Under the pieces are notes generated by a model that ran no database searches, had not been told where the DNA came from, and worked only from the letters and a program-made list of their open reading frames with translations. From Brasilonema sp. UFV-L1 (lineage in GTDB: Bacteria; Cyanobacteriota; Cyanobacteriia; Cyanobacteriales; Nostocaceae): a stretch of 64,000 nucleotides of DNA. The position numbers and the translations under genes were made by a program. The stretch lies in assembly GCF_012912105.1 (NCBI RefSeq), contig NZ_QMEA01000014.1, positions 1 through 64,000 of the forward strand. Reading direction: 5' to 3'. Each line of letters starts with the position of its first letter. Positions within the stretch are counted from its first letter, which is position 1. Shown piece by piece: positions 17,104-27,139 of this stretch.

Positions 17104-20100
17104 TTACCTTGCTTCGCTAATACTCAGCACATCTTGTAATAACTTGCGTTCTTCGATGGGCAGTTCTAGCAAAACACGTCTATCGCCTTTTGTCTCCCGA
17201 TAGCGGACAGCAGCATTGAGAAGCCGGAGGGGAATTTGGAATTCAGGACGACTTCCTACTACTTCTTGCCAAACTTCCAGCCATGTTTGGGCTGCTTTGT
17301 TGCTTACGATTTCTGACATCAATGCATTGATGGTTTTTTCTCGGACAAGTCCTTGTGCTAATGGTGCGGTGATTTGATGTTTGTTGTAAAGTTCAATCAA
17401 GGTTGTGATGCGGGTTTTCCATAACGCTGTGTCGTTTGTGCTGTTGAAAAGATTTCGTAAAATTAACTCGATGTCTTCCGCAAACACATCATCTGTAGAC
17501 TCTATACGCTCAAGTGCATTGTCTAACGCTGTGATGCCTTCCTCCCAACGATTTAGCCCTAGAATTGCGATCGCTCGATTGAAGAAAACATAGGAAGATT
17601 GTTCGCCGAGTGCGATCGCGCGATCGCAGGATGCCAAAGCTTCTTCGTAACGTTGAAGTTCGTTTAGCGCCCAACCTCGGTTTGTCCAAACCCAAGCAAA
17701 ATTGAGGTTAAGCCCAATCACTTTGTCATAGGATGCTAAGGCTTCCTGGTAGCGTTGAAGTTTATGCAGCAACCAGCCTCGCTGTACCCAAGCCCAAGCA
17801 TAATTGGGGTCAAGCGAAATCGCTTTGTCGTAGGATACCAAAGCTTCCTCGTAGCGTTGCAGCTTGTCCAGCACATCACCTCGCTTTACCCAAGCCCAAG
17901 CATAATTGGGGTTAAGCGAAATCGCTTTGTCGTAGGATACCAAAGCTTCCTCGTAGCGTTGGAGGTTTTCTAACACATCACCTCGGCTAGCCCAAGCCCA
18001 ATCATAATTGGGGTTAAGCGAGATCACTTCGTCAAAGGATACTAAAGCTTCCTCGTAGCGTTTGAGATAACCCAGCAAATCGCTTCGATTAGCCCAAGCC
18101 CAAGCATAATTGGGGTTAAGCTCAATTGCTTTGTCGTAGGATACTAAAGCTTCCTCGTAGCGTTGGAGTTTGTCGAGCACGTCGCCTCGGTTCGCCCAAG
18201 CCCAAGCATAATTGGGGTTAAGCTCAATTGCTTTGTCGTAGGATACCAAAGCTTCCTCGTAGCGTTGGAGGTTGTCTAACACGTCGGCTCGCTTAGCCCA
18301 AGCCCAAGCATAATTGAGGTTAAGCTCAATTGCTTTGTCGTAGGATACCAATGCTTCTTCGTAGCGTTGCAATTTTTTCAGCGGCCAACCTCGGTTAGCC
18401 CAAGCCCATTGATAATTGGAGTCAAGCTCAATTGCTTTGTCGTAGGATACCAAAGCTTCTTCGTAGCGTTGGAGTTTGTCGAGCACGTTGCCTTGCAAAC
18501 ACCAAATGCTAGCATCATCAAAACCAAGCGAAATCACTTTTTTGTAGGACACCAAGGCTTCCTTGTAGCGTTTAAGGGACCAAAGTACCGCTCCTCGTAC
18601 TAACCAAACCCAGGCATAATTAGGGTCAAGCAAAATCGCTTTGTCGTAGGATAGCAAAGCTTCCTCGTAGCGTTGAAGGTTGTCTAGCACATCACCTCGG
18701 TTCGCCCAAGCCCAATCATAATTAGGGTCAAGCGAAATCGCTTTGTCAAAGGATGCTAAAGCTTCCTCATAGCGTTCAAGGTTATTTAAGCAACGTCCTT
18801 GTGCTGACCAATCTTGTGCATGACTGCGAATTTCCACCAATTTCTCTGCATATCGCAAAGCATTAGCATAGTCTTTCTTTTTACAGCAATTCTCATATTC
18901 CTGCCAGTACGCTGCTACCCGAGGATCTTCATCATCATCTTCCATTGCTTCAAGTGCATAAAGCACATATTCTCGTTCCACTACAGCATCAGGTGGAAGC
19001 GGTTCTAGACGTTGCTGATACTTGAAATGATTTCGTTCGTAAGGAAAATCATCAATTCGCGCTTCATTGAACTGTTGTCCTAAATCATCAAACCACCCAT
19101 TTTTCCTGATTTCATCAATATCGTGTCCCAACCGCTGCTGCAACTCTGTGCGCGTGTACCAAATTCGCAAAAAGTCAATAAATAATCGTATCGGTTCATC
19201 TCGCTGCTTCTTCACCTCCAAACAAAACCGCATCAGTGGTTCGTGCAGTTCATAAAACGACTCACGCCCAATGAATTCAGAATTAACGTAGCCCTTCTCG
19301 CGCAAATCTTTAAGTTGACTTGATGCTGTCTGATGAGTAATAAAACAGCGTTGGGCAATCTCCTTCACAGTAACAGCACGGCGACGGTCTGCGAGAAATT
19401 CAATAATTTTTCTTTGCTGCTGCGAAAGCCAAGACATCCGCGCTTGATAGTAAGGTGTCAAATCATCCAGCATCCGCATGAACGGTTCTACCAGTTCATC
19501 TAGCAACTTACGCGTGAGGAACTGAGAGAAAATCACGTAGACGCGGGGGTTTCCACCAGAGAGGTGATGGATGGCGCGGATGCGATCGCGTCCCGTTGGT
19601 GTTTTAATAAAATCTTCTAGTTCCTTATCCCCTTCTAATTCAGCAATATGCCTCAACAAATCCACAGCTTCATCTAGCGTCAACTCCTCTAAATGATGAG
19701 CATAAAAGAAGTTATAAAAAGGGTCATCTTTACGGATGATTCCATCAAACAAACTTTGTGCTGTTGCCAAAATTGTTAAAAATGAATAATTCTGTATATA
19801 AGCCCGCAGTTGCTTTTGCCCAATATCACCTAAGCCGTTAAACACATCATCTAGATTTTCCATCAACAGCAGTAGAGTGCGTTTCCCAACAAATTCTCTG
19901 AGCAATGCTGCGGCTTGATGTTCAGCTTCTTGTGGCGATAACTGATATAGTGCTTCAACTTCTTGATTTAATTTCGCATCATATTCTGCTGGATATTCTT
20001 TTTGAAGCGCTCGAAATATCCGCAACAGCAAATCTAAAAACGATGTAACGCCCCACTCTTCCTCTCTCAACCATGCGATAACTAACTTATCTTGTAAGTC

Positions 20101-20322
20101 TTTCATTTTAGAGACGCGGTGATACATCAGTGTTATCATGTGCGTCTTTCCGATACCTCGCATCCCCAGCAACAGGCGAAAATGTTTATTTGCTGTTAGT
20201 ACACTTTCACGAATCAATTCAACTAAATAATCTGCCAACTGATGACGCTGGACAAAAATTGCTTCCAAAGTTTCTGGAGTCATCAGACTAGGAGTAAAGC
20301 GAGAGAGGAAGGTGCTTTTCAT
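17104..20322 (-). CDS. STAND-like ATPase with winged helix and about 13 TPRs
   Basis: A 1072-residue protein with three parts. Residues 1-330 form an Orc1/MNS-like AAA/STAND ATPase: P-loop GMRGIGKTH at 53-61, LLLLMENLDDVF as Walker B, LTLDEAVDLLRHI and GGNPRVYVIF as sensor-like motifs. A winged helix follows (VTVKEIAQRCFITHQTASSQL). From about residue 500 to 950 come about 13 tandem 34-residue TPRs (YEEALVSYDKAIELNPNYAW). The architecture, sensor TPRs on a switch ATPase, is that of NLR-like and defence or signalling proteins; no effector domain such as TIR or a nuclease is visible. It begins four bases after the stop of a second ATPase gene, so they form an operon. Confidence 0.85.
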   Translation of the reverse strand: MKSTFLSRFTPSLMTPETLEAIFVQRHQLADYLVELIRESVLTANKHFRLLLGMRGIGKTHMITLMYHRVSKMKDLQDKLVIAWLREEEWGVTSFLDLLLRIFRALQKEYPAEYDAKLNQEVEALYQLSPQEAEHQAAALLREFVGKRTLLLLMENLDDVFNGLGDIGQKQLRAYIQNYSFLTILATAQSLFDGIIRKDDPFYNFFYAHHLEELTLDEAVDLLRHIAELEGDKELEDFIKTPTGRDRIRAIHHLSGGNPRVYVIFSQFLTRKLLDELVEPFMRMLDDLTPYYQARMSWLSQQQRKIIEFLADRRRAVTVKEIAQRCFITHQTASSQLKDLREKGYVNSEFIGRESFYELHEPLMRFCLEVKKQRDEPIRLFIDFLRIWYTRTELQQRLGHDIDEIRKNGWFDDLGQQFNEARIDDFPYERNHFKYQQRLEPLPPDAVVEREYVLYALEAMEDDDEDPRVAAYWQEYENCCKKKDYANALRYAEKLVEIRSHAQDWSAQGRCLNNLERYEEALASFDKAISLDPNYDWAWANRGDVLDNLQRYEEALLSYDKAILLDPNYAWVWLVRGAVLWSLKRYKEALVSYKKVISLGFDDASIWCLQGNVLDKLQRYEEALVSYDKAIELDSNYQWAWANRGWPLKKLQRYEEALVSYDKAIELNLNYAWAWAKRADVLDNLQRYEEALVSYDKAIELNPNYAWAWANRGDVLDKLQRYEEALVSYDKAIELNPNYAWAWANRSDLLGYLKRYEEALVSFDEVISLNPNYDWAWASRGDVLENLQRYEEALVSYDKAISLNPNYAWAWVKRGDVLDKLQRYEEALVSYDKAISLDPNYAWAWVQRGWLLHKLQRYQEALASYDKVIGLNLNFAWVWTNRGWALNELQRYEEALASCDRAIALGEQSSYVFFNRAIAILGLNRWEEGITALDNALERIESTDDVFAEDIELILRNLFNSTNDTALWKTRITTLIELYNKHQITAPLAQGLVREKTINALMSEIVSNKAAQTWLEVWQEVVGSRPEFQIPLRLLNAAVRYRETKGDRRVLLELPIEERKLLQDVLSISEAR

Positions 20323-20326
20323 GTTC

Positions 20327-21487
20327 TCAACCTCTCAATAATTTCCAGTAACGTTTAATCAGCGAATAGCGAAAGCAATATCCTTCACTTTGTCGAATAA
20401 TATAGTAATCACGTTCTAAAAGTCTTAATACAGTGCGTGCCATTTCTTTGTTTTGTGTTTCTGGCTCTTGTTTGAGATTGTGAAACAACTCATCAAATAA
20501 CAAAGGCTCGTTTGAAACTGCCAAAACATCAAGTAAATTTAGAGCATAAGGACGTTGCTCGTCATTATAGTAATTATCAATCCGCTCTCGATAATGATCC
20601 ATCTTCCAAGGATTGAGTGGATCTAATAAACAATCTTCGATAGTTTTAGTGATAATTGCTGCATCCACCTTTTTGCCCCGCATTTTTAGTTTAATAATCA
20701 GGTGGTGAATGTAGAAGGGAATGCCATCCATTGCTTGAGCTATTGCAGCAGCACTTACCCATGAATCAGTCGTAGAAATATTTTCTCCTAAAAGTAACCT
20801 ATGGGTCAAATCATTAGCATCAACATAAGACAGTGGCGGTATATCTGCTGCATACATATCATTTGTCGGCTCGTTTGTGTATCCTTCTTTTTTCAAAGAA
20901 GCAATTACATGATGCAAGCCAATAGAACCCGTAAACACCATCCTGACATCGGGGTACATTTGACGGATAGAACGCAATGTATCCAAAATCTCCATTGCCG
21001 CTTGATTGCCAACATTACCCAGCATATATGGAACTTCATCCCAAAGCAGAATGACTTTGCGCTCTTGATTTTCAACCAAATCGGCTATGGTTTCTGTCAG
21101 CAGTCTTTTCCAGTGGGGAGCAGCAAATTCAGGTAACTTGAAACCGCTGAATTCAGCACCACTAATTTGTGTCAATAGCTGGCGCGTTCGCCTTGCTGTT
21201 CGCCGTAAGCCACTTGAGTATTCTTCTACATCTTGCAAAACAGTCTCCACAAATTCTAAGGGCGAGCGTACTTTCTCCAAGTCATGGTAAACAGGTAACT
21301 TGTCCTTTGGCGCTTCTGCTTGCATCTTCTTAATCATGCAAGTTTTGCCCATTCGCCGTTCTGCATTCAGCATCAAGCTTTGTCTGTCCAAAATTTCCCA
21401 AAACTCCGAAATCAGCTGATCTCGTCCAATAACCTCATCTGGCGAAATTTGACCTCCAGGGTTAGCCCTCAATTTTTGCGGTACCAC
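20327..21487 (-). CDS. AAA/STAND-type ATPase, partner of the TPR ATPase
   Basis: A 386-residue protein with start GTG at 21487, after GGAGG at 21503-21499. VIGRDQLISEFWEIL precedes the P-loop NAERRMGKTCM at residues 41-51; KVILLWDEVPYML is the Walker B strand and VFTGSIGLHHV a sensor-1-like strand. The remainder is helical with a winged-helix-like end (LLDVLAVSNEPLLFDELF, LRLLERDYYIIRQSEG). It belongs to the broad archaeal/bacterial MNS-type ATPase group. It is co-transcribed with the TPR ATPase, so the two may form a hetero-oligomer; function is not known. Confidence 0.8.
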   Translation of the reverse strand: MVPQKLRANPGGQISPDEVIGRDQLISEFWEILDRQSLMLNAERRMGKTCMIKKMQAEAPKDKLPVYHDLEKVRSPLEFVETVLQDVEEYSSGLRRTARRTRQLLTQISGAEFSGFKLPEFAAPHWKRLLTETIADLVENQERKVILLWDEVPYMLGNVGNQAAMEILDTLRSIRQMYPDVRMVFTGSIGLHHVIASLKKEGYTNEPTNDMYAADIPPLSYVDANDLTHRLLLGENISTTDSWVSAAAIAQAMDGIPFYIHHLIIKLKMRGKKVDAAIITKTIEDCLLDPLNPWKMDHYRERIDNYYNDEQRPYALNLLDVLAVSNEPLLFDELFHNLKQEPETQNKEMARTVLRLLERDYYIIRQSEGYCFRYSLIKRYWKLLRG

Positions 21488-21505
21488 TATAATCTATACC
21501 TCCAT

Positions 21506-21558
21506 AATATACGTTTCGTTAAACGTACGTCAAAAATAACGTATGTTTAACGAAACGT
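21506..21558 (-). promoter_or_regulatory. Promoter covered by a 20-bp-arm palindrome, ahead of the ATPase operon
   Basis: Two inverted arms, ACGTTTCGTTAAACGTACGT (21511-21530) and the matching 21539-21558, agree at 19 of 20 positions around an 8-base centre. Each arm is itself partly symmetric (ACGTTT-CGTT-AAACGT). On the minus strand a -35 TTGACG (21533-21528) and a -10 TATATT (21511-21506) are 16 bases apart with one arm filling the spacer. This is the layout of a repressor operator. The leader to the GTG start would be only about 12 bases. Confidence 0.75.
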
Positions 21559-21631
21559 TTTTGGAGCACTGGTGATCAAACTAGTAAAGCTTTGTTGATA
21601 TCAACGACATTTGATTTGGTGTGGGAGGATG

Positions 21632-22612
21632 TCACTTGCGCCAACACTCGAACAAGTGTAAACCAAACTGCTGTGAAAGTTCCTCACAAACCTTAACCCC
21701 TCGAACACTATTACCGCGTGAATCTAATGGTGGTGAAAACACTCCAATTCCCATGACATCTGGAACAATAGCAATAATTCCGCCAGAAATTCCACTTTTT
21801 GCTGGAATACCAACCTTATAAGCCCATTCACCAGCAAAATTATACATTCCGCAGGTGTACATAACACTGAGAATGTCTTTAACGTAACGGCTATCCACAG
21901 CTTGTTTTCCGGTCATGGGATTGATACCCTTGTTAGCTAAAGTAGCCGCCATGACTGCTAAATCATGACAATTCACCATCACAGAACACTGTTGGAAGTA
22001 AAGATCTAATGCTTGTTCAATATTTTGGTCAATCATGCCAAAATTGAGCATTAAGTGAGCCATTGCACGGTTACGATGTCCTGTGATACGCTCTGAAGTA
22101 AATACTGAAATATCAACAAACACATTGTGACTTGTGTATTTCTCGAACATATCCAGCATCCGGTTAAGACGTTCAGTAGCATCTGACCCTTTAATCAAGC
22201 TGGTAGTTGCTATAGCCCCCGCGTTGACCATTGGATTGTAAGGTCGCTTTGATTTCTCATCAAGGATAATTGCGTTAAATGCGTCTCCTGTCGGTTCTAC
22301 ACCAACTCTAGTCAAAAGATAATCTCGTCCATGATCCTCAAGCGCCAGTCCATGAACGAATACTTTAGAAATCGATTGAATCGTAAATAGTTGGTTGTAG
22401 TCCCCAACTTCATAAACATCGCCGTTGACAGTAGCGATACAAATGCTAAATAAGTCTGGATTGACTTTTGCAAGTTCCGGAATGTAGTTTGCTACGGTTC
22501 CATCCCCTCGTGATTCATACTTTGAATGCAAGTCCTCAAGAAAAGATTGCAATGAGGATGCGATTGTTTGTAAATCTTCTTGCTTTACCATAAAGCTGAC
22601 AGCTGGGTACAA
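21632..22612 (-). CDS. glsA: Glutaminase A
   Basis: A 326-residue serine-dependent glutaminase that hydrolyses glutamine to glutamate and ammonia. Family marks: the active-site TIQSISKVF (S-x-x-K of the beta-lactamase-like fold), [20 protein letters not shown] and the late SGISGGIIA. Two starts are possible, ATG at 22612 ([13 protein letters not shown]) and ATG at 22591 (MVKQEDLQT); the second fits family length slightly better. It is followed on the same strand by the ATPase operon, but the palindromic promoter in between suggests separate transcription. Confidence 0.96.
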   Translation of the reverse strand: MYPAVSFMVKQEDLQTIASSLQSFLEDLHSKYESRGDGTVANYIPELAKVNPDLFSICIATVNGDVYEVGDYNQLFTIQSISKVFVHGLALEDHGRDYLLTRVGVEPTGDAFNAIILDEKSKRPYNPMVNAGAIATTSLIKGSDATERLNRMLDMFEKYTSHNVFVDISVFTSERITGHRNRAMAHLMLNFGMIDQNIEQALDLYFQQCSVMVNCHDLAVMAATLANKGINPMTGKQAVDSRYVKDILSVMYTCGMYNFAGEWAYKVGIPAKSGISGGIIAIVPDVMGIGVFSPPLDSRGNSVRGVKVCEELSQQFGLHLFECWRK

Positions 22613-23479
22613 AACATTACATTTTTCTTTCTACTTTGGACGATATTTTTTTTGACTGGATTTTATATATTCGATTTGTACATATGAATCTAGTTAATTC
22701 TCTCATTAGTAATTTTGCTTTGCTAGTCAAAATTGTTATTAACCAAACATTAACTTTACTGTTTTGTCCACGTAATTTAAATTTGTAATTTATTTTACTT
22801 GCATTCCTAGTAAACCCTAGAGTCCATGTGTATTAGGAATTACCTAAACTGTCCAGCTGCTTCTAAAAAGTGATATTTCTTAAAGTGAACTTAAACACTC
22901 TTATTATATTTCTTGGTTAAACTGTGCTACTGCTTGCAAAACAACCCAGAAACAAGACTTAAAAGCTCGTACTTTGCAAATCACATTTCTTATGTAGTGA
23001 TTTCAATCACTACATATGTCTATTTTGTATATAAACTGATTCTTATGGTAAAACTACTGTAAATAAAAATTAAAGTATGGTATTACCAAATATTTGGACA
23101 AGCGAATACCATCAATTCTTTTGATAAGCAAGCGTATACGCTACCCTGATTAATTTAATTACCAAATATTATTAGGTTTTTCTAATCGAATTTCTAATAT
23201 AAGAAAAAAGTGTTACACAGCCAAAATGCTCTTTTGAGTAAGGTTTTGAGCTAGCGAGGCGAGTTTGAATTTGATAAATTTACTGAGAATTGTGCCCAAA
23301 CCCTGATTTCCAAGCATAGGAGTTCGTGATAGTCTGTTGCAGTTAGAAAATGCAGTTGTTAAAAGCAAAAAGTGAAAGCAGAACGAGTTTGAGTGTTTAG
23401 GGATATCTCACTCTAAGTGGTCCAAGCATCCCGCAAATTATGAAACTTTTGTTCTTCAGTCGCTTTAATTATCAGACGC
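22613..23479. other. Long AT-rich intergenic region between divergent glsA and rlpA
   Basis: 867 bases without a gene. It holds a perfect 12-bp palindrome TATGTAGTGATT-TC-AATCACTACATA at 22991-23016, in the middle of the divergent promoters. Promoters for glsA (left) and rlpA (right) are expected. No tRNA, riboswitch or short reading frame is recognised. Confidence 0.6.
22991..23016. promoter_or_regulatory. Perfect 12-bp palindrome, possible operator
   Basis: Arms TATGTAGTGATT and AATCACTACATA with a 2-base centre. The short centre makes it a DNA-binding dyad rather than an RNA hairpin. It lies about 380 bases upstream of glsA and 460 upstream of rlpA. No T-run follows. Confidence 0.5.
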
Positions 23480-24589
23480 ATGAATCAAAAACATTTGTTG
23501 ACTGTTGTCGCTGTGTTTACTGCTGTTTTTGGGATACAGTCAGTAGGTCGTGCTCAAACGACCAAGGAAATGTCTCCCGCTTTGCCACTCGCTTCTAGTG
23601 ATGTGGTCAAAGTAGGAGAATATAAATCCCAAGCAGAAAACCTCACTTCAAAGGCTGTGATGACTGAAATTCACACTCATGAAGTGGCAGGACGTCAGGC
23701 GGCAACACTCTATATTCGCAACATCCCCGTTCTTACCTTTTTGGGTCAAAATGTTGGTAACAAGCCAGCAGCAAGTGCTCAAATAAAAGTCGGTGCATTT
23801 AGTGATGAAGATAGCACAGAAGATGCAAGTAGCCCAACAAAGGTAGCATCTATTGGGGCAAGTATTGGGGCAAGCATAGATGTCAAAAATCAAGCTAATT
23901 ATACCAAAAATGACCCAGTTCAGAGGGCTTCAAGAGTAGCCGCGAAGATAAACCAGCTCATCTGGGACAAAGTAGACGCCAATAAAATTACTGTAAGTTG
24001 GAAAGCAGGAGGCGAGTCTACAGCAAATCAAGCCCAGAAAAATGACCAAGCTGGTCAGCAATTGCAACAAGGTCGCTACATCATCAAGGCAAATGGTAAC
24101 GAAATTGTAGAAATTGATGATGATACAAGGTTAGCACAGACAACCAAAGATCGAGCCAAAGATGCTCTGCAAGCAACAAATCGCCTGCGCAGACTAGTAG
24201 GTAACGCATCTCCCTTGAATGAAATTGCTGATTTACCCACGCGATCGCCAGTATCGATATCAAAGTTACCACAGATCATTGCTAGACGAGTACGAGGCGG
24301 TTCTGGGGGTATGGCTTCTTATTATGGCTATGATGGCTCTGGCAACCGTACTGCCACAGGCGAGAGATTTAATCCAGAAGGGATGACTGCTGCCCATCGC
24401 AGCTTACCCTTTGGAACACGAGTTCGTGTGACTAACACCCGTAATGGTCGTTCTGTAGTGGTGCGAATTAATGACCGAGGACCATTCATTCGTGGTCGAA
24501 TTATTGACCTTTCTGTAGCTGCAGCGCGGATTTTAGGAATGATGGGTAGCGGCGTTGCACCTGTGCGGATAGAAGTCATAGGAAGGTAA
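23480..24589 (+). CDS. rlpA: RlpA-like lytic transglycosylase / double-psi beta-barrel protein
   Basis: A 369-residue exported protein. Residues 1-26 are a signal peptide ending VGRAQ. A variable region of about 240 residues follows, with a duplicated [10 protein letters not shown] stretch. The last 95 residues are the RlpA double-psi barrel: [38 protein letters not shown], and VRINDRGPF with the catalytic Asp, then [15 protein letters not shown]. RlpA cleaves denuded glycan strands at division septa in other bacteria; cyanobacterial versions are common. The start [10 protein letters not shown] at 23480 suits a signal peptide. Confidence 0.9.
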   Translation: MNQKHLLTVVAVFTAVFGIQSVGRAQTTKEMSPALPLASSDVVKVGEYKSQAENLTSKAVMTEIHTHEVAGRQAATLYIRNIPVLTFLGQNVGNKPAASAQIKVGAFSDEDSTEDASSPTKVASIGASIGASIDVKNQANYTKNDPVQRASRVAAKINQLIWDKVDANKITVSWKAGGESTANQAQKNDQAGQQLQQGRYIIKANGNEIVEIDDDTRLAQTTKDRAKDALQATNRLRRLVGNASPLNEIADLPTRSPVSISKLPQIIARRVRGGSGGMASYYGYDGSGNRTATGERFNPEGMTAAHRSLPFGTRVRVTNTRNGRSVVVRINDRGPFIRGRIIDLSVAAARILGMMGSGVAPVRIEVIGR

Positions 24590-24659
24590 GAGTAAGGGAT
24601 GAAGAAGATGAGGAAGAAACGAGGGAAGCAATGAGGGAATGAGGGAAACTTCTCCCCAA

Positions 24660-24970
24660 TACTCGCGCTTCCCCGATAGGCAACAGCCGTGCCGCAGGCA
24701 TAGGGGGCGCTCTTGCAACGCTCTCTACCCCACTGCCCCTAATCCCCACTCGCTGCGCTGCCTACGGCACGCTACGCTAACAAATTCACGCATCGCGTAG
24801 CGTTGCGAGTGAAGCGAAGCAATCTCAAAATTCGCTCATTAATAATTCTTTTTTTGAATTTTGAATTTTGAGAGAAGTTGGAGCGGAGGTTTCCTCCGTA
24901 GACGCTTTGCGGCTTGCCGCAGGCATCCAATCTTCGGTGATTTTGAATTCCTCCGCAGGAGGTCTCCCCA
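24660..24970. repeat. Mosaic of interspersed repeats between rlpA and panC/cmk
   Basis: GC-rich modules (GTGCCGCAGGCATAGGGGGC; GCTACGCTAACAAATTC; ATCGCGTAGCGTTGCGAGTG; CTTGCCGCAGGC; CCTCCGCAGGAGG) alternate with AT-rich AATTTTGAATTTTGA tracts. No gene is seen in this interval. Confidence 0.75.
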
Positions 24971-25063
24971 TCTCCCCTCATCTCATACCCCTAATTGCTG
25001 GTTTCCTCCTCAGTTTCAGATATAAACTACTGGGGAGAGATAGACAACACTAGGGGTATTTTT

Positions 25064-26665
25064 GTGCGCCTGTTAACAACAGTCGCAGCTTTACGCTGCT
25101 ATTTAGCTAAACATCGTTTTGAAAACCACCTTGCGGAGCAAGCACAGCTAGTGCCATTTGAGGTGACTGCTCGCTCAAAGACGGTAGTGGGTTTGGTTCC
25201 CACGATGGGAGCGTTGCATGAAGGTCATTTAAGCTTAATTCAACGGGCGCGGCAAGAAAATGCCATAGTGATTGTTAGTATCTTCGTGAATCCGCTGCAA
25301 TTTGGTCCAAACGAAGATTACCAAAGCTACCCTCGCACTTCAGACCAAGACCAATTATTTTGCAAACAAGCAGGCGTAGACGTAATTTTTGCTCCGACTC
25401 CGGAAGAGATGGGAGTTGTCCAGAAGAGTGGACAAGAATCAAAAATTACACAAGTTATCCCACCATCTGCTATGATATCAGGCTTGTGTGGTCGTACTCG
25501 GCTGGGTCACTTTCAAGGTGTAGCCACGATTGTCACCAAGCTTTTCAACTTGGTACAGCCTGACCGTTCCTATTTCGGTCAAAAAGACGGTCAGCAACTT
25601 GCTCTTATTAGACGGCTAGTCGCTGATCTGAATTTCCCAATAGAAATTGTTGCTTGTCCTACAGTGCGGGAAGCATCGGGTTTGGCGATGAGCTCTCGCA
25701 ACCAATATTTGACCGCAACACAAAAGCAGCAAGCAGCTGTGTTGTATCGTGGTTTGCAAAAGGCTCAAGCAGCGTTTCGCGCAGGAGTTCGTGATCCAAA
25801 AGCGCTCATAGCAGTCGTGCAGCAAGAAATGGCAATGTTCAGTTGTGTATCTGTGGAATATATCGAATTGGTTGAACCCAATACGTTGATGCTTATAGAA
25901 GAAAAAGTTGAGGAGGAAGGAATGCTCGCGGTCGCCGCTCGCCTTGGTTCTACACGTTTGATTGATAATATCATCCTGCGCGATCGCCAACCCATCATCG
26001 CCATAGATGGACCCGCCGGAGCCGGAAAATCCACTGTTGCTCGTCAAGTCGCAGCAAAGCTGGGCTTAGTCTATTTAGATACGGGAGCAATGTACCGTGC
26101 TATGACCTGGCTGGTGCTGCAAAAGGGAATTGCTTTAGATGATGAGTGTGCGATCGCAGAATTAGCTAACCACTGTGTGATTGAACTAGCCCCCGGTAAA
26201 GATTTACAAACACCAGTGCAGGTTTTGATTAACGATATTGATGTGACTCAAGCAATTCGCACTCACGAGATCACATCTAAAGTATCGGCGATCGCCGCTG
26301 TGAGTACTGTCCGTCAAGCACTCGTCAAACAACAGCAAAATTGGGGAAAAAAAGGTGGTTTAGTTGCAGAAGGAAGGGACATTGGTACCCAAGTTTTCCC
26401 AGACGCAGAAGTGAAAATCTTTCTAACTGCTTCTGTCAGCGAGCGTGCTCGTAGACGTCAGCAAGACTTTAAAAAACAAGGTCAACCAGAGGTTAGTATA
26501 GAGCAGCTCGAAAAGGACATCGCCGAACGCGACCGCAAAGACAGCACTCGCAAAGTTTCCCCTCTGCAAAAAGCAGCAGATGCTATTGAAATTAGCACCG
26601 ATGGCATGAGTATTTCTGAAGTCATAGAACAAATTGTTGACTATTACCAGCAGCGATTATCTTAA
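25064..26665 (+). CDS. panC/cmk: Bifunctional pantothenate synthetase / cytidylate kinase
   Basis: A 533-residue fusion typical of cyanobacteria. Residues 1-295 are PanC, which joins pantoate and beta-alanine: PTMGALHEGHLSLI holds the HxGH ATP motif, and SSRNQYL is present. From about residue 305 (IIAIDGPAGAGKSTVAR) comes CMP kinase with its P-loop, GLVYLDTGAMYRAMT and EGRDIGTQVFPDA. GTG at 25064 (MRLLTTVAAL) is chosen over a longer upstream frame because AGGGG precedes it and the upstream part overlaps repeat sequence. A terminator follows. Confidence 0.96.
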   Translation: MRLLTTVAALRCYLAKHRFENHLAEQAQLVPFEVTARSKTVVGLVPTMGALHEGHLSLIQRARQENAIVIVSIFVNPLQFGPNEDYQSYPRTSDQDQLFCKQAGVDVIFAPTPEEMGVVQKSGQESKITQVIPPSAMISGLCGRTRLGHFQGVATIVTKLFNLVQPDRSYFGQKDGQQLALIRRLVADLNFPIEIVACPTVREASGLAMSSRNQYLTATQKQQAAVLYRGLQKAQAAFRAGVRDPKALIAVVQQEMAMFSCVSVEYIELVEPNTLMLIEEKVEEEGMLAVAARLGSTRLIDNIILRDRQPIIAIDGPAGAGKSTVARQVAAKLGLVYLDTGAMYRAMTWLVLQKGIALDDECAIAELANHCVIELAPGKDLQTPVQVLINDIDVTQAIRTHEITSKVSAIAAVSTVRQALVKQQQNWGKKGGLVAEGRDIGTQVFPDAEVKIFLTASVSERARRRQQDFKKQGQPEVSIEQLEKDIAERDRKDSTRKVSPLQKAADAIEISTDGMSISEVIEQIVDYYQQRLS

Positions 26666-26741
26666 TAGTATTGCCATTTGCTGCTAGTTTTTAGCCATAT
26701 GGCACAAATACTCTATGAGTTTTGATTTGTGAAAATTATAA

Positions 26742-26774
26742 AAGCCCGGTTTTCCACAAAAATCGGGTTTTTTG
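26742..26774 (+). terminator. Rho-independent terminator of panC/cmk
   Basis: AAGCCCGGTTTT, a short loop CCAC, AAAAATCGGG and then TTTTTT. The stem has one mismatch and the T-run is directly attached. Confidence 0.85.
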
Positions 26775-27139
26775 AAATTTTCATATCGTTTCCGGTTGAA
26801 TCTGAATCATGAAAAAAAACGCACGAGGCAAGAGAGAACGCACCAGGGAGAGGAAGGAAAAATAACTATCACAAAACGTAATCTTCAATTATAGTCTGAA
26901 ATTATCTTTAATGGCAAGATACTTAGCTCTGACGGATATAGGAATACATAAAGCTAGGAGCAAAACGACTTGCGCTTCCCTTGTTTTTTCATTTTGAACT
27001 TTGTGCCTACTCTTTTGAGGAACTGCGAAGTACGCGCGTAGCGTATCCACAGGACATTTTAAATTTTGAATTGCTTACTGGTGAGTTTTCTGCTTTCATT
27101 GCTGTAAACTTGATGTGCAAAATATTCTTGTTGCGCCTA
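26775..27139. other. Intergenic stretch, no gene supported
   Basis: AT-rich sequence with a short 'gcgtagcgtatcc' repeat piece near 27040. A frame of 62 codons (26981-27169) runs into the RNA-like element and has no recognisable domain. Confidence 0.5.

Noticed and set aside
17104-21558. CRISPR array or other short-spacer repeat
   Set aside because: The regular repeats are 102-bp coding TPR units without unique spacers; no CRISPR-like repeat-spacer pattern or cas gene was seen anywhere in the window.
21511-21558. Palindrome as terminator of glsA
   Set aside because: The stem is AT-rich with no T-run on the glsA strand, and it overlies -35/-10 elements, which fits an operator better.
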